Of a DNA stretch of 64,000 bases, positions 12,026 to 21,492 are shown piece by piece. Within the stretch, counting starts at the first letter, position 1. Each line of letters opens with the position of its first letter. This stretch comes from Blattabacterium sp. (Mastotermes darwiniensis) str. MADAR. GTDB lineage: Bacteria > Bacteroidota > Bacteroidia > Flavobacteriales > Blattabacteriaceae. A program made the translations under genes and the position numbers. The stretch is from positions 427,671-491,670 of the forward strand of contig NC_016146.1 of the NCBI RefSeq assembly GCF_000233435.1, read 5' to 3'. Below the pieces are notes generated by a model. That model worked only from the letters and a program-made list of their open reading frames with translations, ran no database searches and was not told the origin of the DNA.

Positions 12026-12100
12026 AGCCGGAGGAGGGATTCGAACCCACGACACCGAGATTACAAATCACGTGCTCTGACCATCTGAGCTACACCGGCT
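12026..12100 (-). tRNA. trnT: tRNA-Thr (anticodon TGT) with three U-U mismatches
   Basis: A cloverleaf with acceptor GCCGGTG/CTCCGGC, anticodon stem CGTGA/TCTCG around loop TTTGTAA (anticodon TGT, reads ACA/ACG), T-stem GTGGG/CCCTC with loop TTCGAAT, and discriminator T. Each of these three stems carries one U-U mismatch (6:67, 29:41, 50:64), which is unusual. The other positions pair normally. It is the promoter-proximal tRNA of the tRNA-tuf operon. This is the only Thr(TGT) isoacceptor seen in the window. Confidence 0.9.
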
Positions 12101-12164
12101 ATTTCATGATCAACACAATTGTTCACTAACAATGGAAATCAGGTGGATACAAATCTATAGAGAT

Positions 12165-12201
12165 TTTTATAATTCTCAAAAAAATAATGAGAATTATAAA
12201 A
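12165..12201 (-). terminator. Hairpin at the 3' end of lspA, possible terminator
   Basis: A perfect 13-base inverted repeat (TTTTATAATTCTC at 12165-12177 and its complement at 12189-12201) encloses an 11-base A+T-rich loop. It overlaps the lspA stop codon and sits between lspA and the tRNA-tuf operon. No clear run of U follows the stem on the minus strand, so intrinsic termination is only probable. It could also protect the 3' end of the mRNA. Confidence 0.5.
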
Positions 12202-12843
12202 TCTTTACATGTTTAATCTTTTTTTTAAAAATTAACAATAAAATAAAACCAATAAATATTACAAAATCGGATAAATTAAAAACAGGTCTAAAGAATTTAA
12301 AATTATAACCCCCAAAAAGTGGAATACAATAGGGAATATAAAAATCAATTATAGGAAAATAAAACATATCTACTACGCATCCTTCCATAAAGGAAGCATA
12401 TCCACCAACTCCACTAACAAAACTTTTCCAAGAACGTATCTTAGAAATTCCTGAATAGGCGATCCATTTATGATCTTCTCTATTATAAACGGTTCCTGTA
12501 TCAAATAATAAACCATAAAAAATACTATCCAAAAGATTGCCTATAGCTCCTGAGAGGATAAAAACAACAGGAACCATCAAATAATTCGAAGATTTATTTT
12601 TTACATTTTTATAAATAAAAAAAAATAAAAATAAAACAAAAATAAAACGAAAAACACTTAATAAAATTTTTCCAAAATATCCAGGAGCAAGATGAATTCC
12701 ATAAGCCATTCCAGGATTTTCTATAAATAAAATCCAAAAAAAGGGAAATATGGAAAAGCCACTTCCAAGTTCAAAATGAGTTTTTATATAAATTTTTAAG
12801 ATCTGATCTATAAATAGAATGATAAAAAAAAAATTTTATTCAA
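12194..12843 (-). CDS. lspA: Lipoprotein signal peptidase (signal peptidase II), 5' end out of frame at a homopolymer
   Basis: This membrane aspartyl protease cuts the signal peptide from lipidated prolipoproteins. The catalytic Asp pair is visible in CVVDMF and FNLSDFVI, and GAIGNLLDS precedes them. The first internal ATG (12709) lies in the conserved NPGMAYG motif, so it cannot be the true start. The frame stays open upstream to 12835 and encodes a proper LspA N-terminus (FIDQILKIYIKTHFELGSG), but has no ATG, GTG or TTG. A TTG at 12843 would give MNKI and lead into this frame if the T10 run (12824-12833, coding strand) were one base longer or two shorter. ATT/ATC initiation is the alternative. 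With the TTG the protein would be about 215 residues, normal for Bacteroidetes. Confidence 0.85.
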
Positions 12844-12893
12844 AATTTATTGTTTTAAAAACGCAATAAAACGTTCTTTAAAATACACCCTTT

Positions 12894-15800
12894 TTATTCT
12901 CTTCTAATCAATATGTATATTGAATCTTTTTCAAAATCTACCTTAATTCCTTTTCTTTTTATATTTTCTTCCAATACAAGATCTACAGAAAGAGTTTCTT
13001 GACAAATAAACTCTTTGTTCTTATGGATGATAGATTGTATTTTTTGAATAGCGTTTATATATAAGAATATTTTATCAATCACCTTGTATTTACACTTTTT
13101 TCTCAATTTTTGTATATGTCTAATTATTTCTCTTATCAAACCTTCTTCCCAAAGAAAACTCGTAATTTCCAAATCTAAAGCTATAGTCAATTCATTATCG
13201 AATAGGATAGACCAATTCCCAATGAATTCAGTAGTAATTTTAACATCTTTTAAAAAAAGTGCGATTTTTTCTCCTTGAAAAGAAAAAATATATTTTTTTT
13301 TTAGTTCTATTTCTTGAATATTCTCCTGAGAAAATTTTTTTATTATTTCAGATATTTCCTTGGTTTTATTTCCAAATCTAGGACCCAAAGATCTATAATT
13401 TGGTTGAATATGTTTTACTAATTTTAAATATTTGTGAGGATCCGTAAATTCAATGTTTTTTACATTGATTTCTTGTTTAAGAATATCATATGTTTTTTGT
13501 TGTAATCCCAAACGTATTTTTTCATCATGAATCAAAATGAGCAATCTTTGCAGAGGTTGACGAATCTTTATCCCATTTTTTTTTCTTATAGAGAAAACCA
13601 TAGTAGTAATCTTTTGAACTAAAAGCATACGTTTTTCTAAATCTTCATTGACCAAACTAGAATTAAAATCTGGAAAACTAGTCAAATGAATGCTTTCAAA
13701 GTTCTCTTTTCTTGTAATAGAATTGAGATCTATATACAATTTTTCAGAAAAAAATGGAGCAATAGGAGATAATAATTTGGAAATAGTAATCAAACATTTA
13801 TAAAGTATTTGATATGCCGAAATTTTATTTTTTGTATATTCTTCTTTCCAAAATCTTCTACGACATAACCTTACGTACCAATTACTTAACTTTTCTAATA
13901 CAAAAAATAAAATAGTACGAGCAGCTTTGGTGGGATTGTAATCTGAATAGGATTCATCCACTATTTTAATCATCGTATTTAATTCAGAAAGGATCCAAAG
14001 ATCTAATTCTGTATAATTTTCTAAAGAACAATCCTCTTCTTGATAAGAAAAACCATCTATATTAGCATACAAAACAAAAAAAGAATAAACATTATAAAGT
14101 GTCCCAAAAAATTTATTGATTCCTATATGAATTCCTTTGATGTCGAATTTTAAATTTTCCCAAGGTTCAGAATTAAATACAATATACCAACGTATTGCAT
14201 CAGGTCCATAATGCTCTATTAAATCAAAAGGGTTTATAGTATTTCCTTTACTTTTAGACATTTTATGTCCTTTTTTATCCAAAACCAAACCGGTAGATAC
14301 AACATTTTTATATGCTACAGAATTAAACAATAAAGAACTGATAGTATGCAAGGTAAAAAACCACCCTCTTGTTTGATCTATTCCTTCTGCAATAAAATCT
14401 GAAGGAAAAAATAGACATTGATCAATATATTCCTTATTCTCAAATGGATAATGAAATTGAGCATATGGCATAGCTCCAGAATCAAACCATACATCTATTA
14501 AATAAGGCTCTCTTTTCATTGGAATTCCTCTACTAGAAACCAATACAATTTGGTCTATAAAAGGTCGATGTAAATCGATTTTTTCATAATTTTCATCTTT
14601 CATATCATCAGGAATAAAATTTTCCAAAATATTATGAGACATAAATCCATATTCAATAGACTTTTTAATTTCTAGAATCAATTCTTTAATTGATCCTATA
14701 ACTAATTCTTCTTTTCCATCTTTTGTTCTCCAAATTGGTAAAGGAGTCCCCCAATATCTAGTACGTGATAAATTCCAATCTTTTATATTTTTTAACCAGG
14801 AATAAAAACGTTTTTTTCCTATAAATTTAGGATACCAATTGATTTCTTTATTCAAAAAAATTAATTTTTCTTTTGATTTTGTTGTTTGGATGAACCATGA
14901 TTCTAAAGGATAATAAATAATTGGTTTCTCAGTCCTCCAACAGTGTGGATAAAAATGTGTATACATTTCTACTTGGAAAACTTTTTTTTCTTTTTCAAGA
15001 AAAGAAACAATCTCTTGATCGACTGAAACGGATTTTGTATTTCTTTTTGGATCGAAATCATTTTTTACGTATTTTCCCCCAAATCCATGAGGATAACTAT
15101 CCAAAAATCTCCCTTGCATATCCACTAGAGGAACAGGAATATTTTCTTTGTTTAATACCAACATAGATGGGATTTTATTTCTTCTAGCTACCGTTGAATC
15201 ATCGATACCAAATGTAGGAGCTATATGAACAATTCCAGTTCCTTCCATTTCATTTACAAAATGACCTTCTACAACTTGAAAAGCGTTTTCTTCTTTTTTA
15301 TAAGGTTTAAACCAAGGCAATAATTGTTCGTATCGGCTTTTAATGAGTTTATTTCCTTTAAATTTATATGCAATAAAATAAGGGATTTTATTATCTTTCT
15401 TTTCAATATTTAATTGATCCAATTCATAATTATTAGATACGGGATAAAATTTATTTGGCAATAATATTTTATGAATCAATTTTTCAGCAAAAATAATATT
15501 TTCCTTTGAAAAAGAATAGGAACAATAAGTTCTAACTAAAACATAATCTATGTTAGATCCAATAGCTAATGCTGTATTGGATGGAATAGTCCAAGGAGTT
15601 GTAGTCCAAACAATTAAATATGTATTCCCTGAAAATTCTTGAATCTCTTTTGGTAAAGTTTTTTTTTTAGTTTTAAATTTTAAAATAGGAGCTATTTGTT
15701 TTACCTTCTTATAGGTACCTGGCATATTCAATTCATGATAACTTAATCCTGTTCCTGCGGAAGGGGAATAGGGTTGAATGGTATAATCGGGATAAAGAAT

Positions 15801-16334
15801 TTTTTTATGATATAGTTTTTTTATCAACCACCATACACTCTCTATATATTTTGTATTGTATGTAATGAATGGTTTTTCTAAATCCAGCCAATACCCCATT
15901 TTTTCCGTAAATTCCATCCATTTTTTCATAGAATCATTAACAAAACATTTACAAATTCTATTATACTTTTCTATGCTAATACTTTTTCCTATATCGTTTT
16001 TAGTAATTCCTATTTTTTTTTCTACATTTAATTCAATAGGTAATCCATGAGTATCCCATCCAGATTTTCTAATAACTTTTTTTCCTTTAAGAGTATGATA
16101 TCTACAAAATATATCTTTTATCGTTCTGGATACTGTATGATGTATTCCAGGTTGACCATTTAAAGAAGGAGGCCCTTCATACAAAACATAACAACTATAT
16201 TTTTTATTTTTACTAAAAATATTTCTAGATTGAAAACTTTTTTGAAATATTTTGTTTTTTTTCCAAAATTTATCTATTTCTCTATAAATCTCTTTGAGAT
16301 CCAATTTTTTGTATTCTTTAAACCTTTTTGACAT
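12894..16334 (-). CDS. ileS: Isoleucyl-tRNA synthetase
   Basis: This enzyme charges tRNA-Ile and edits mischarged valine. It has 1146 residues and is of the long, eukaryote-like type typical of Flavobacteriia. The HIGH element appears as GQPGIHHTVSRTIKD near residue 65. The editing domain carries WTTTPWTIPSNTALAIG near residues 245-260. The KMSKS loop is GHKMSKSKGN near residue 690. A further class I motif is WNLSRTRYWGTPLPIW. It is upstream of lspA with about 50 bases between, and divergent from mutS. No break was seen. Confidence 0.98.
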   Translation of the reverse strand: MSKRFKEYKKLDLKEIYREIDKFWKKNKIFQKSFQSRNIFSKNKKYSCYVLYEGPPSLNGQPGIHHTVSRTIKDIFCRYHTLKGKKVIRKSGWDTHGLPIELNVEKKIGITKNDIGKSISIEKYNRICKCFVNDSMKKWMEFTEKMGYWLDLEKPFITYNTKYIESVWWLIKKLYHKKILYPDYTIQPYSPSAGTGLSYHELNMPGTYKKVKQIAPILKFKTKKKTLPKEIQEFSGNTYLIVWTTTPWTIPSNTALAIGSNIDYVLVRTYCSYSFSKENIIFAEKLIHKILLPNKFYPVSNNYELDQLNIEKKDNKIPYFIAYKFKGNKLIKSRYEQLLPWFKPYKKEENAFQVVEGHFVNEMEGTGIVHIAPTFGIDDSTVARRNKIPSMLVLNKENIPVPLVDMQGRFLDSYPHGFGGKYVKNDFDPKRNTKSVSVDQEIVSFLEKEKKVFQVEMYTHFYPHCWRTEKPIIYYPLESWFIQTTKSKEKLIFLNKEINWYPKFIGKKRFYSWLKNIKDWNLSRTRYWGTPLPIWRTKDGKEELVIGSIKELILEIKKSIEYGFMSHNILENFIPDDMKDENYEKIDLHRPFIDQIVLVSSRGIPMKREPYLIDVWFDSGAMPYAQFHYPFENKEYIDQCLFFPSDFIAEGIDQTRGWFFTLHTISSLLFNSVAYKNVVSTGLVLDKKGHKMSKSKGNTINPFDLIEHYGPDAIRWYIVFNSEPWENLKFDIKGIHIGINKFFGTLYNVYSFFVLYANIDGFSYQEEDCSLENYTELDLWILSELNTMIKIVDESYSDYNPTKAARTILFFVLEKLSNWYVRLCRRRFWKEEYTKNKISAYQILYKCLITISKLLSPIAPFFSEKLYIDLNSITRKENFESIHLTSFPDFNSSLVNEDLEKRMLLVQKITTMVFSIRKKNGIKIRQPLQRLLILIHDEKIRLGLQQKTYDILKQEINVKNIEFTDPHKYLKLVKHIQPNYRSLGPRFGNKTKEISEIIKKFSQENIQEIELKKKYIFSFQGEKIALFLKDVKITTEFIGNWSILFDNELTIALDLEITSFLWEEGLIREIIRHIQKLRKKCKYKVIDKIFLYINAIQKIQSIIHKNKEFICQETLSVDLVLEENIKRKGIKVDFEKDSIYILIRRE

Positions 16335-16428
16335 AATGAATTATAATTCAAAAACAAGGTTTTTTTATTGATTTACTCAATCCAACTTCATCAAAAGAAT
16401 CCCTTATTTTAAAAATTTTACACTAGGT

Positions 16429-18981
16429 ATGAACAAAAACAAAAATTCTTTAAAAAAAGAAGATACTCCTTTGATCAAGCAATATAATGATATAAAATCT
16501 AAATATCCAAATACTATACTGTTATTTCAAGTAGGAGATTTTTATGAAATTTTTGGAGATGATGCTATAAAATGTTCTAAAATATTGGATATAGTTTTGA
16601 CTAAACGATCCAATAATAAAAATACCATTATTCATTTAGCAGGATTTCCTTATCATTCTTTAAATACTTATTTACCAAAATTAATACGATCAGGACATCG
16701 TGTAGCTATTTGTGATCAACTAGAGGAAGCAAAAAAAGGAAAAAATAATATAGTAAAAAGAGGAGTAATAGAATTAGTGACTCCAGGAACGGCTATAGAT
16801 GAAAATATTTTACAAACTAAATCAAATAATTTTTTAGCTTCCATTCATGTGGGGAAAAAAAAATTAGGATTAAGTTTTTTAGATATTTCTACAGGAGAAT
16901 TTTTTGTAACAGAAGATAAAAAAGAAAATATCCTGCAATATTTAAAACATTTTAATCCAAGTGAAATTCTTTTCCAGAAAAAAGAAAAAAAGTTTTTTGA
17001 AGAGTTTTTAAAAGACAAATATTATACTTTTTTAATAGAAGATTGGATATTCAATTATTCATTTTCTTATGAAAAATTAATTTCTCATTTTCAAACAAAT
17101 TCTTTAAAAGGATTTGGAATAGATGATTTAAAATTAGGAATTACTGCGTCTGGCGTTATATTAAACTATTTATATGAAACTCAACACTATAAAATAAAAC
17201 ATATTTACAATATAAAAAAAATAAAAAAAGAGGATCATTTATGGATCGATGATTTTACCTTTCGAAATTTAGAAGTATTCCGTTGTTTTAACAAACAAGG
17301 AGTCTCCCTAATTGATATCATCGATAAAACAAACACTCCTATGGGAGGAAGATTATTAAAACATTGGATTCATTTTCCTCTAATAGACATTATTCATATA
17401 GAAAAACGTCATAGAATAGTAGAAGAACTTTTTTCTAATGTTTCTATTCGTACTTTTCTCCAAAAAGAACTTAAGGAAATCTATGATATAGAACGAATCA
17501 TTTCTAAAATGTCTATTGAAAAAATTTCACCACGTGAAGTAATTACATTATATAAATCTTTAATGTCCATTGTAAGAATACAAAAAAAATTCTTATCCAA
17601 TCAAAAATCTAAAATTTTTTTAGAAATTGGAAATTCATTCCAAGATTGTAACATAATATCTAAAAAAATTGTAAATACAATACATCAAGATCCTCCACAT
17701 CATATTGAAAAAGGAAATGTAATAGTAAAAGGGTTTTCTAAAGAATTGGATGAAATTCGTCATTTATATTTTTCCAAAAAAGAATATTTAGAACAACTAT
17801 GTTCCATCGAACAATTCAATACAGGTATTCATAATTTGAAAATTGGTTATAACAATATTTTTGGATATTTTTTTGAAGTAAGAACTTCAAAAAAAGATAA
17901 AGTTCCATCTCATTGGATACGAAAACAAACATTAACTAATTCTGAACGATATACTACCGAAAAATTAAAGAATTATGAGGCGCAAATTTTAAATGCAGAA
18001 CAAAAAATACTTTCTATTGAAAAAGAAATTTTTCATAATTTAATCAATCAATTGTTAAAATATATAAAACCCCTACAAGAAAATGCAAAAATAATTGCAG
18101 AATTGGATGTATTATATTCATTTTCTATTTCTGCATTAGAAAATAATTATGTAAAACCAAAGGTCAATCATTCGTTTGGTTTATGTATAAAAAAAGGAAG
18201 ACATCCTGTTATTGAAAGACAATTTCTATCAACCACATCATATATTCCTAATGATATAATTTTAAATAAGCTGAATCAACAAATATTGATAATAACGGGG
18301 CCTAATATGTCCGGAAAATCAGCCATTCTTCGTCAAACGGCTCTTATTATATTAATGGCTCACATAGGAAGTTTTGTCCCAGCTCAATATGCAGAAATAG
18401 GTTTAATAGATAAAATATTTAGCAGGGTAGGAGCATCCGATAATATTTCTTTAGGAGAATCTACTTTTATGGTAGAAATGAATGAAACCGCAAATATATT
18501 AAATAATCTTTCTAAAAGAAGTTTTCTTATCTTAGACGAAATAGGAAGAGGAACCAGCACTTATGATGGAATTTCAATTGCTTGGTCTATTGTGGAATTT
18601 TTACACAAAAGTCATTTTCAACCCCTTACTTTATTTGCTACTCATTATCATGAATTAAATAAAATGAGTTTTTCTTTTAAAAGAATTAAAAATTATCATG
18701 TTTATGTAAAAGAAATTGATGAAAATATTATTTTTATGCGCAAAATGATTGAGGGAGGAAGCGAACATAGTTATGGAATTCACGTTGCTAAAATTTCAGG
18801 AATGCCTATAGCAGTTATTCATAGAGCAAAAGAAATATTAAAAAAATTGAATGAAAAAAATTATAAAAAATCTTTTTTATCCAAAAAAAAAGCCTATTTT
18901 TTATTGAGAGAGATAACAAACGTTTTGAATGAAATGGATATTGATTCTCTTAATTCCATAGATGATGAAAATAAAAAATAA
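16429..18981 (+). CDS. mutS: DNA mismatch repair protein MutS
   Basis: MutS recognises mismatched or looped DNA. It has 850 residues. The mismatch-binding motif with Phe38-Tyr39-Glu40 (GDFYEIFGDDA) is present. The Walker A motif TGPNMSGKSA lies near residue 624, and Walker B DEIGRGTSTYDG near residue 702, followed by ATHYHEL. A complete C-terminal helical part follows. It is divergent from ileS and is followed 12 bases later by tRNA-Gly. Retention of MutS matters in a genome rich in long homopolymers, because MutS normally limits slippage indels at such tracts. No mutL lies in this window. Confidence 0.98.
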   Translation: MNKNKNSLKKEDTPLIKQYNDIKSKYPNTILLFQVGDFYEIFGDDAIKCSKILDIVLTKRSNNKNTIIHLAGFPYHSLNTYLPKLIRSGHRVAICDQLEEAKKGKNNIVKRGVIELVTPGTAIDENILQTKSNNFLASIHVGKKKLGLSFLDISTGEFFVTEDKKENILQYLKHFNPSEILFQKKEKKFFEEFLKDKYYTFLIEDWIFNYSFSYEKLISHFQTNSLKGFGIDDLKLGITASGVILNYLYETQHYKIKHIYNIKKIKKEDHLWIDDFTFRNLEVFRCFNKQGVSLIDIIDKTNTPMGGRLLKHWIHFPLIDIIHIEKRHRIVEELFSNVSIRTFLQKELKEIYDIERIISKMSIEKISPREVITLYKSLMSIVRIQKKFLSNQKSKIFLEIGNSFQDCNIISKKIVNTIHQDPPHHIEKGNVIVKGFSKELDEIRHLYFSKKEYLEQLCSIEQFNTGIHNLKIGYNNIFGYFFEVRTSKKDKVPSHWIRKQTLTNSERYTTEKLKNYEAQILNAEQKILSIEKEIFHNLINQLLKYIKPLQENAKIIAELDVLYSFSISALENNYVKPKVNHSFGLCIKKGRHPVIERQFLSTTSYIPNDIILNKLNQQILIITGPNMSGKSAILRQTALIILMAHIGSFVPAQYAEIGLIDKIFSRVGASDNISLGESTFMVEMNETANILNNLSKRSFLILDEIGRGTSTYDGISIAWSIVEFLHKSHFQPLTLFATHYHELNKMSFSFKRIKNYHVYVKEIDENIIFMRKMIEGGSEHSYGIHVAKISGMPIAVIHRAKEILKKLNEKNYKKSFLSKKKAYFLLREITNVLNEMDIDSLNSIDDENKK

Positions 18982-18993
18982 AGGTTTTTATTC

Positions 18994-19066
<73 letters not shown>

Positions 19067-19075
19067 TCCATATTA

Positions 19076-19162
19076 GCCTGGGTGGTGGAATTGGTAGACA
19101 CACAGGACTTAAAATCCTGTGATCATTATACGATCGTACGGGTTCAAATCCCGTCCCAGGTA
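19076..19162 (+). tRNA. trnL: tRNA-Leu (anticodon TAA)
   Basis: An 87-base class II tRNA with acceptor GCCTGGG/CCCAGGT and discriminator A. Anticodon stem CAGGA/TCCTG encloses a loop with anticodon TAA (reads UUA/UUG). The long variable arm fits tRNA-Leu. It is 9 bases after tRNA-Gly(GCC) and only 4 bases from the convergent guaB stop codon. Confidence 0.97.
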
Positions 19163-19166
19163 TTTT

Positions 19167-20633
19167 TTATTTTATACAATAATTGAAATAATTGGGAGAT
19201 TCTTTCGTTATACTCACACTATGTGGATGATTCTCTTTTAATCCAGAATTTGTGATCCTTACAAATTTTCCCATTATCATCAATTCTTTAATGGTTGATA
19301 CTCCACAATAACCCATTCCAGAACGTAATCCTCCACATATCTGATAAATAACATCTTTCATTGCCCCTCTATAAGGAACTCTTGCTTCTATTCCTTCTGG
19401 AACATACTTTTCGTTAAAATGAAAATAACGATCTCCACTTCCTTTTTTCATAGACACTAAAGACCCCATACCTACATATGTTTTAAACTTTCTTCCTTGA
19501 AAAATAATTTCTTCTCCCGGGGCTTCATCTGTTCCTGCAAATAAACTACCAATCATCACAGAACTTGCTCCAGCAGCAATAGCTTTTACTATATCTCCTG
19601 AATATCTTATTCCACCATCAGAAATAACATTAACATTTCTTGTTTTTGCATATTCATAAACATCATTGATGGCAGTAATTTGAGGCATTCCAACACCAGC
19701 TATAACTCTTGTTGTACAAATAGAACCGGATCCTATTCCTACTTTTAAAATAGTAGATCCCGCATCTATCAAATCTTTTGCAGCTTTCCTAGTTACAACA
19801 TTACCAGCTACTAAGGTTAATTTTGGAAAATTATTTCGAATAGATTTTATTGTTTTCAACACCCCAATAGAATGACCATGAGCCGAATCTATAACGATCA
19901 GATCTACACCAAATTTCATTAGGGCTTCTACTCTATCTAAAGTATTTTTATCCGTTCCTACAGCTGCTCCTACACGTAAACGACCTTTGGAATCTTTACA
20001 GGCATTGGGATATTCTATTAAATTATCTATATCTCTAATTGTAATTAAACCTACTAATTTTTGAAAATCATCTACAATAGGTAATTTTTCTATTCTTTCT
20101 TTCAAAAGAATATTTTTTGCTTTTTCTAGAGTTATATTTTTTTTGGTAGAAGTGATCAAATTTTCTTTTGTCATCACATCTTCTACCAAGGAATCTAAAT
20201 CCATACGATACTTGATATCTCTATTGGTTATAATTCCAACTAAAGTATGATCTTTTTCAACAACAGGAAGTCCAGAAATATGATAGGTATTCATAAGGAA
20301 TCGTGCTTCTCGAAGTGTAGAATTTCTAGAAAGGGTTATTGGATCATCTATCATTCCACTTTCACTTCTTTTTACCTTATAAACTTCCTCTGATTGATTT
20401 TTGATATTCATATTCTTATGAATAATTCCTATACCTCCTTCTCTAGCTATGGATATAGCTAAAGAAGATTCCGTCACTGTATCCATAGCAGAACTTAATA
20501 TAGGAATATTTAGTGTAATATCAAACGTTAAAGAAGTCTTAAGAGATACTTCTGATGGAAGAATTGAAGAATAAGATGGAACTAGTAATACATCATCAAA
20601 AGTTAAGGCTTCTTTTAAAATCTTTTTATTCAT
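19167..20633 (-). CDS. guaB: Inosine-5'-monophosphate dehydrogenase
   Basis: This enzyme oxidises IMP to XMP with NAD, the committed step to GMP. It has 488 residues. The TIM-barrel is split by two CBS domains near residues 95-205 ([15 protein letters not shown] and [12 protein letters not shown]). The catalytic loop is [11 protein letters not shown] with nucleophile Cys306. The IMP phosphate site appears as [10 protein letters not shown] and [13 protein letters not shown]. It faces tRNA-Leu tail to tail and diverges from the small lipoprotein gene upstream. It appears complete. Confidence 0.98.
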   Translation of the reverse strand: MNKKILKEALTFDDVLLVPSYSSILPSEVSLKTSLTFDITLNIPILSSAMDTVTESSLAISIAREGGIGIIHKNMNIKNQSEEVYKVKRSESGMIDDPITLSRNSTLREARFLMNTYHISGLPVVEKDHTLVGIITNRDIKYRMDLDSLVEDVMTKENLITSTKKNITLEKAKNILLKERIEKLPIVDDFQKLVGLITIRDIDNLIEYPNACKDSKGRLRVGAAVGTDKNTLDRVEALMKFGVDLIVIDSAHGHSIGVLKTIKSIRNNFPKLTLVAGNVVTRKAAKDLIDAGSTILKVGIGSGSICTTRVIAGVGMPQITAINDVYEYAKTRNVNVISDGGIRYSGDIVKAIAAGASSVMIGSLFAGTDEAPGEEIIFQGRKFKTYVGMGSLVSMKKGSGDRYFHFNEKYVPEGIEARVPYRGAMKDVIYQICGGLRSGMGYCGVSTIKELMIMGKFVRITNSGLKENHPHSVSITKESPNYFNYCIK

Positions 20634-20835
20634 AATATTTAAATTTTTTTTCTATAATTTTTATTAAAAAAATATATAATATCCTTATTTTCAAGGAAAA
20701 AATAAAAGTCCAAACCTATGTGTAACATTCCATCATTCATTCTGTTTATTTATTATGGAATAAATACATATTTTTTCATGTCAAATTTTTATATAAATTT
20801 GTCCATAATATGTTATAACTGAAATACTATTGATT

Positions 20836-21099
20836 ATGATGAAAAAATTAAGAATTATCATTGCAACTATTTTTTTAGCAATATTTTTATTTACAAGTAG
20901 TTGTAATAACAAGTCTAAAAACGAGAATCCCTCTCCAACAACCGAAGAGGAAAAAACATCCAATACTAACAATGAAAATCCAACAAATACAACTCCTCCT
21001 ACTACACCTAGTGATGAGGAATCATCAAAAAATGAGGAATCTTCATCCAACAACAAAGATAAGGTAAATACAGAGGAGAACGAGAAAAATAATAAATAG
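20836..21099 (+). CDS. Small putative lipoprotein with low-complexity tail
   Basis: I do not recognise a family. From the ATG at 20836 the protein has 87 residues; a TTG at 20830 would add two. It begins MMKKLRIIIATIFLAIFLFTSSC, with a positively charged start, a hydrophobic stretch and a lipobox-like FTSSC, so the Cys would be lipidated after LspA cleavage. The rest is a low-complexity tail rich in Asn, Thr, Ser, Glu, Pro and Lys, probably disordered. A hairpin terminator lies just downstream. The opposite strand also has an open frame here, but this is a by-product of the biased composition. Function unknown. Confidence 0.7.
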   Translation: MMKKLRIIIATIFLAIFLFTSSCNNKSKNENPSPTTEEEKTSNTNNENPTNTTPPTTPSDEESSKNEESSSNNKDKVNTEENEKNNK

Positions 21100-21108
21100 A
21101 AAAAAAAA

Positions 21109-21139
21109 GCAAGGAAGAGAAAAAAAATCTCTCCCTTGC
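21109..21139. terminator. Bidirectional intrinsic terminator between the lipoprotein gene and rplS
   Basis: A 12-base stem with one mismatch is formed by GCAAGGAAGAGA (21109-21120) and TCTCTCCCTTGC (21128-21139) around a 7-base A-rich loop. On the minus strand it is followed by eight T, a strong terminator for the rplS side. On the plus strand only CTTTT follows, a weaker one for the lipoprotein gene. It is the clearest terminator in the window. Confidence 0.85.
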
Positions 21140-21146
21140 CTTTTGA

Positions 21147-21491
21147 TTAACTTTTTACTCTAGCCTTTTTTCCCTTCAGAAACCTTAAATAATAGATTTT
21201 AGATCTACGAACCTTTCCCCTTTTATTCACTTCTATTTTTTGTATACTGGGTTGATTCAAAATGAATATACGTTCAATTCCGATATTTCCACTCATTTTA
21301 CGTACCGTAAAAGTTTTTGTCAACCCTTTTCCTTTTTTCTTGATAACCAATCCTTTAAAAGATTGAATTCTTATTTTTTCTCCTTCTTTGACTTCAAAAA
21401 ATACAGTTATGGTATCTCCAGAATTAAATAAAGGAAAATGATTTTTTTTAATCCATTTCCTCTCTATATATTCTACAAAATTATTCGACAT
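21147..21491 (-). CDS. rplS: 50S ribosomal protein L19
   Basis: This large-subunit protein sits at the interface with the 30S subunit. It has 114 residues. Typical segments are FNSGDTITVFFEVKEGEKIR, FKGLVIKKKGKGLTKTFTVR and GIERIFILNQPSIQKIEV. It ends in KGKKARVKS. It lies one base downstream of glmM, an unusual but compact pairing, and is followed by a strong terminator. Confidence 0.97.
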   Translation of the reverse strand: MSNNFVEYIERKWIKKNHFPLFNSGDTITVFFEVKEGEKIRIQSFKGLVIKKKGKGLTKTFTVRKMSGNIGIERIFILNQPSIQKIEVNKRGKVRRSKIYYLRFLKGKKARVKS

Positions 21492-21492
21492 A

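Noticed and set aside
12118..12133. Perfect 6-4-6 inverted repeat upstream of the tRNA-tuf operon
   Set aside because: Too short and too A+T-rich to call an operator without comparative support.
20760..20835. TAAATTTG at 20794-20801, resembling the Bacteroidetes -7 promoter element TAnnTTTG
   Set aside because: No matching -33 TTTG at the right distance, and such 8-base matches are frequent by chance in this A+T-rich sequence.
20781..21056. A 91-codon minus-strand open frame opposite the putative lipoprotein
   Set aside because: It is a by-product of the low-complexity composition of the plus-strand gene. The plus-strand frame has a signal sequence and lipobox; the minus one has no recognisable domain.
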